The position numbers and the translations under genes are program-made. The notes beneath the pieces were generated by a model. It was not told the DNA's origin. It saw only the letters and a program-made list of their open reading frames with translations, and made no database searches. Source: Paragorgia papillata (lineage: Eukaryota > Cnidaria > Anthozoa > Scleralcyonacea > Coralliidae). Taken from it: a DNA stretch of 64,000 nucleotides. Location of the stretch: contig JAWNZC010000114.1 in assembly GCA_035771165.1 (NCBI GenBank), positions 609,001-673,000 on the forward strand, read 5' to 3'. Shown here in pieces: positions 63,571 to 64,000 of this stretch (within the stretch, counting starts at the first letter, position 1; every line of letters begins with the position of its first letter).

Positions 63571-63967
63571 GTCTTTCTTCCGTCCGTCCGTCCCTCCCTC
63601 CCTCCCTCCCTCCCTCCCTCCCTCCCTCCTCCCTCCCTCCCTCCCTCCCTCCCTCCTTCCTTCCTTCCTTCCTTCCTTCCTTCCTTCCTTCCTTCCTTCC
63701 TTCCTTCCTTCCTTCCTTCCTTCCTTCCTTCCTTCCTTCCTTCCTTCCTTCCTTCCTTCCTTCCTTCCTTCCTTCCTTCCTTCCTTCCTTCCTTACTTCC
63801 TTCCTTCCTTCCCCGTTCTTTACCCCCGTTTTTTTTTTGTTTAGGAGGAAGTTGGTCTTGTTGCAATTAACGATTCCCTTATTCTTGAAGGATGTGTCTA
63901 CAAATTAATTGACCTGAATTTTTCTAATGAAAAGTGCTATCCAAACCTTATTAGGTTACTGCATAAG
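60361..63967 (+). CDS. FDPS: farnesyl diphosphate synthase, 5' part (5 exons, runs past the window)
   Basis: Exons 60361-60498, 62180-62204, 62690-62805, 63415-63495 and 63845-63967 join in frame to 161 codons. FPPS condenses IPP with DMAPP and then GPP to make farnesyl diphosphate for sterols, ubiquinone and prenylation. Visible family features: GGKMNRG (Lys56, Arg59, IPP binding), the first Asp-rich motif VADDVMD (Asp102, 103, 106, binding Mg and the allylic diphosphate), [11 protein letters not shown] (Arg-Arg diphosphate clamp), and [15 protein letters not shown]. The second Asp-rich motif lies beyond the edge. Odd point: five residues before DDxxD is Cys97 where FPPS usually has Phe or Tyr. 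ATG 60361 is the first in a frame that stays open to an acceptor-like TTTTAG at 60332-60337, so an upstream exon may exist. Confidence 0.94.
60700..60960 (+). repeat. dispersed repeat shared with 38440-38725
   Basis: GTAGAAGCACAAGGCGATGG, TTTTATTTGTTTTATAAAAT, ACAAGCTAAAAGTTGG, TCAATCAGAGCGTGCGTAGA in the same order. FDPS intron 1. Confidence 0.65.
61009..61078 (-). mobile_element. tRNA-derived SINE fragment (minus)
   Basis: In reverse: CTCCGTGGCTCAGTGGTCAG (A-box of a tRNA), then, after a deletion, TTCGCAACTGGTCCGGGTTTGG. The same tail is at 61528-61555. Confidence 0.55.
61090..61380. repeat. 290-bp foldback
   Basis: ATCAGTAGAGCGAGAC, CACGAGGTGTATTCTTATGTACCA and AATATTAAAGCAATCACGAG are mirrored at 61260-61375. 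FDPS intron 1. Confidence 0.78.
61420..61640. repeat. foldback 'ACATGCTATGTAATCGAGTG' with a tRNA-like/SINE insert in the loop
   Basis: Arms ATTGGGCATTTCACTCGATT and ACATAGCATGTTCTAGGGAT are mirrored at 61590-61638. The loop carries the SINE piece at 61470-61556. The short form at 35180-35285 lacks it. Confidence 0.75.
61470..61556 (+). mobile_element. tRNA-derived SINE fragment in a hairpin loop
   Basis: ATATCGCAAGGTCGTGGGTT then CAATTCCTGCCGG (T arm with B box GGGTTCAATTCC), then a tail TTTTCGCAACTGGTCCCGGG. Confidence 0.6.
61905..62090. repeat. foldback with AACCTCG/CGGTTAATAA words
   Basis: CCATATAATAAACGC, TTATTAACCTCGTTTACTCGG, GTACGGGAAAATATCAGACC are mirrored by GGTCTGATATTTTCCCATAC and CTCGTTCTCGGTTAATAA. 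Confidence 0.75.
62180..62204 (+). CDS. FDPS: FDPS 25-nt microexon
   Basis: SAMYNLWG, supplying the YN..GG word just before GKMNRG. Acceptor TTATTTTTAG, donor GTAAGC, phase 0 to 1. Confidence 0.88.
62430..62670 (-). repeat. dispersed repeat 'GATACAGCATGAG', copy 3
   Basis: Reverse of the BBS2-intron copies: AAAATACTCATTAATAATTC, GATACAGCATCGTCCTGATT, GCTAAAACAGACCGTATCCC, TTGGTGAACTTGATTACTTA. FDPS intron 2. Confidence 0.72.
62690..62805 (+). CDS. FDPS: FDPS exon 3
   Basis: [20 protein letters not shown] to VLAWCVEW. Acceptor CTGTTATTTAG, donor GTAAGA. Confidence 0.93.
62850..63243. repeat. foldback with AGGCCCTATAT / ATATAAACAGGCCCTAAG ends
   Basis: GGGATGAATTTCATC(T/C)CGGG occurs twice as direct copies; TCCCGGTGTACCGAGAT and TTTATATGG words face the right tip ATATAAACAGGCCC. 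Same plan as 27828-28208 and 37192-37622. FDPS intron 3. Confidence 0.65.
63415..63495 (+). CDS. FDPS: FDPS exon 4, first Asp-rich motif
   Basis: [20 protein letters not shown] then KMCWYKK. Acceptor TATTTTAG, donor GTTTGT. Confidence 0.94.
63513..63815. repeat. (CTTT)n-(CCCT)n-(CCTT)n polypyrimidine tract
   Basis: About 300 bp of nearly pure pyrimidine filling FDPS intron 4, continuing as CCCCGTTCTTTACCCCCG and a T run to the acceptor. Able in principle to form triplex DNA. Confidence 0.95.
63845..63967 (+). CDS. FDPS: FDPS exon 5 (last in window)
   Basis: [20 protein letters not shown] to NLIRLLHK. Acceptor TTTTTGTTTAG, donor GTACAA; intron continues past 64000. Confidence 0.9.
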
Positions 63968-64000
63968 GTACAATGGAACTATGATAAGAAAATGCCATAC

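Noticed and set aside
63501..63866. Minus-strand ORF of Lys-Glu-Gly-Arg repeats
   Set aside because: Reverse reading of the polypyrimidine tract in FDPS intron 4.

Overview
The window is nuclear DNA of an invertebrate animal. Genes are split into many short exons with GT..AG introns, and the four recognisable genes are conserved metazoan genes, all on the plus strand: the 3' part of an hnRNP H/F-family gene, BBS2, a B-type MYB gene and the 5' part of farnesyl diphosphate synthase. The repeat landscape suggests an early-branching marine animal, most likely an anthozoan cnidarian: many foldback MITEs, 'ACCGAGGC'-type and 'AACCCATTCCTG'-type dispersed repeats, and 5S-rRNA-derived SINEs. This placement is inference from general repeat style; a sponge or other invertebrate is not excluded.

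Layout. 1-846 is intron of the hnRNP H-like gene, whose exons run 846-6046 (end of qRRM2, Gly-rich linker, qRRM3, Gly/Gln-rich tail). BBS2 has 17 recognised exons at 7137-15976; its last ~35 codons were not found with confidence. From 15977 to 29700 there is no recognised protein gene: foldback elements, a (TTA)n tract, a CCAAT-rich promoter-like region with possible non-coding exons, a ~200-bp satellite, a CAAGAC-type minisatellite, and decayed CR1-like and BEL/Pao-like retroelement pieces. MYB occupies 29904-49649 in 16 exons, every exon joining in frame (742 codons), with a CCAAT-CCAAT-CDE-CHR promoter about 120 bp upstream of its start. 49650-60360 is gene-free and holds a 3.2-kb foldback satellite of 43-bp units with higher-order structure, RFX X-box-like repeats, and an inverted pair of ~650-900-bp arms. 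Farnesyl diphosphate synthase starts at 60361 and runs off the right edge (5 exons seen, including a 25-nt microexon).

How the genes relate. There is no operon logic. hnRNP H acts in splicing, BBS2 in the BBSome at the cilium base, MYB in cell-cycle transcription with MuvB, and FPPS in isoprenoid synthesis. The most biologically interesting observation is that the MYB gene carries both the C-terminal segment matching the MuvB-binding region of vertebrate B-Myb and, in its own promoter, a correctly spaced CDE/CHR element of the kind MuvB complexes read. This suggests an old autoregulatory cell-cycle circuit. The second theme is repeats: several families of short inverted-repeat elements, repeatedly nested in one another with readable target-site duplications, two of them carrying tRNA-like sequence in the hairpin loop.

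Exon borders were read by eye from splice signals, phase and family similarity. No alignment was run.
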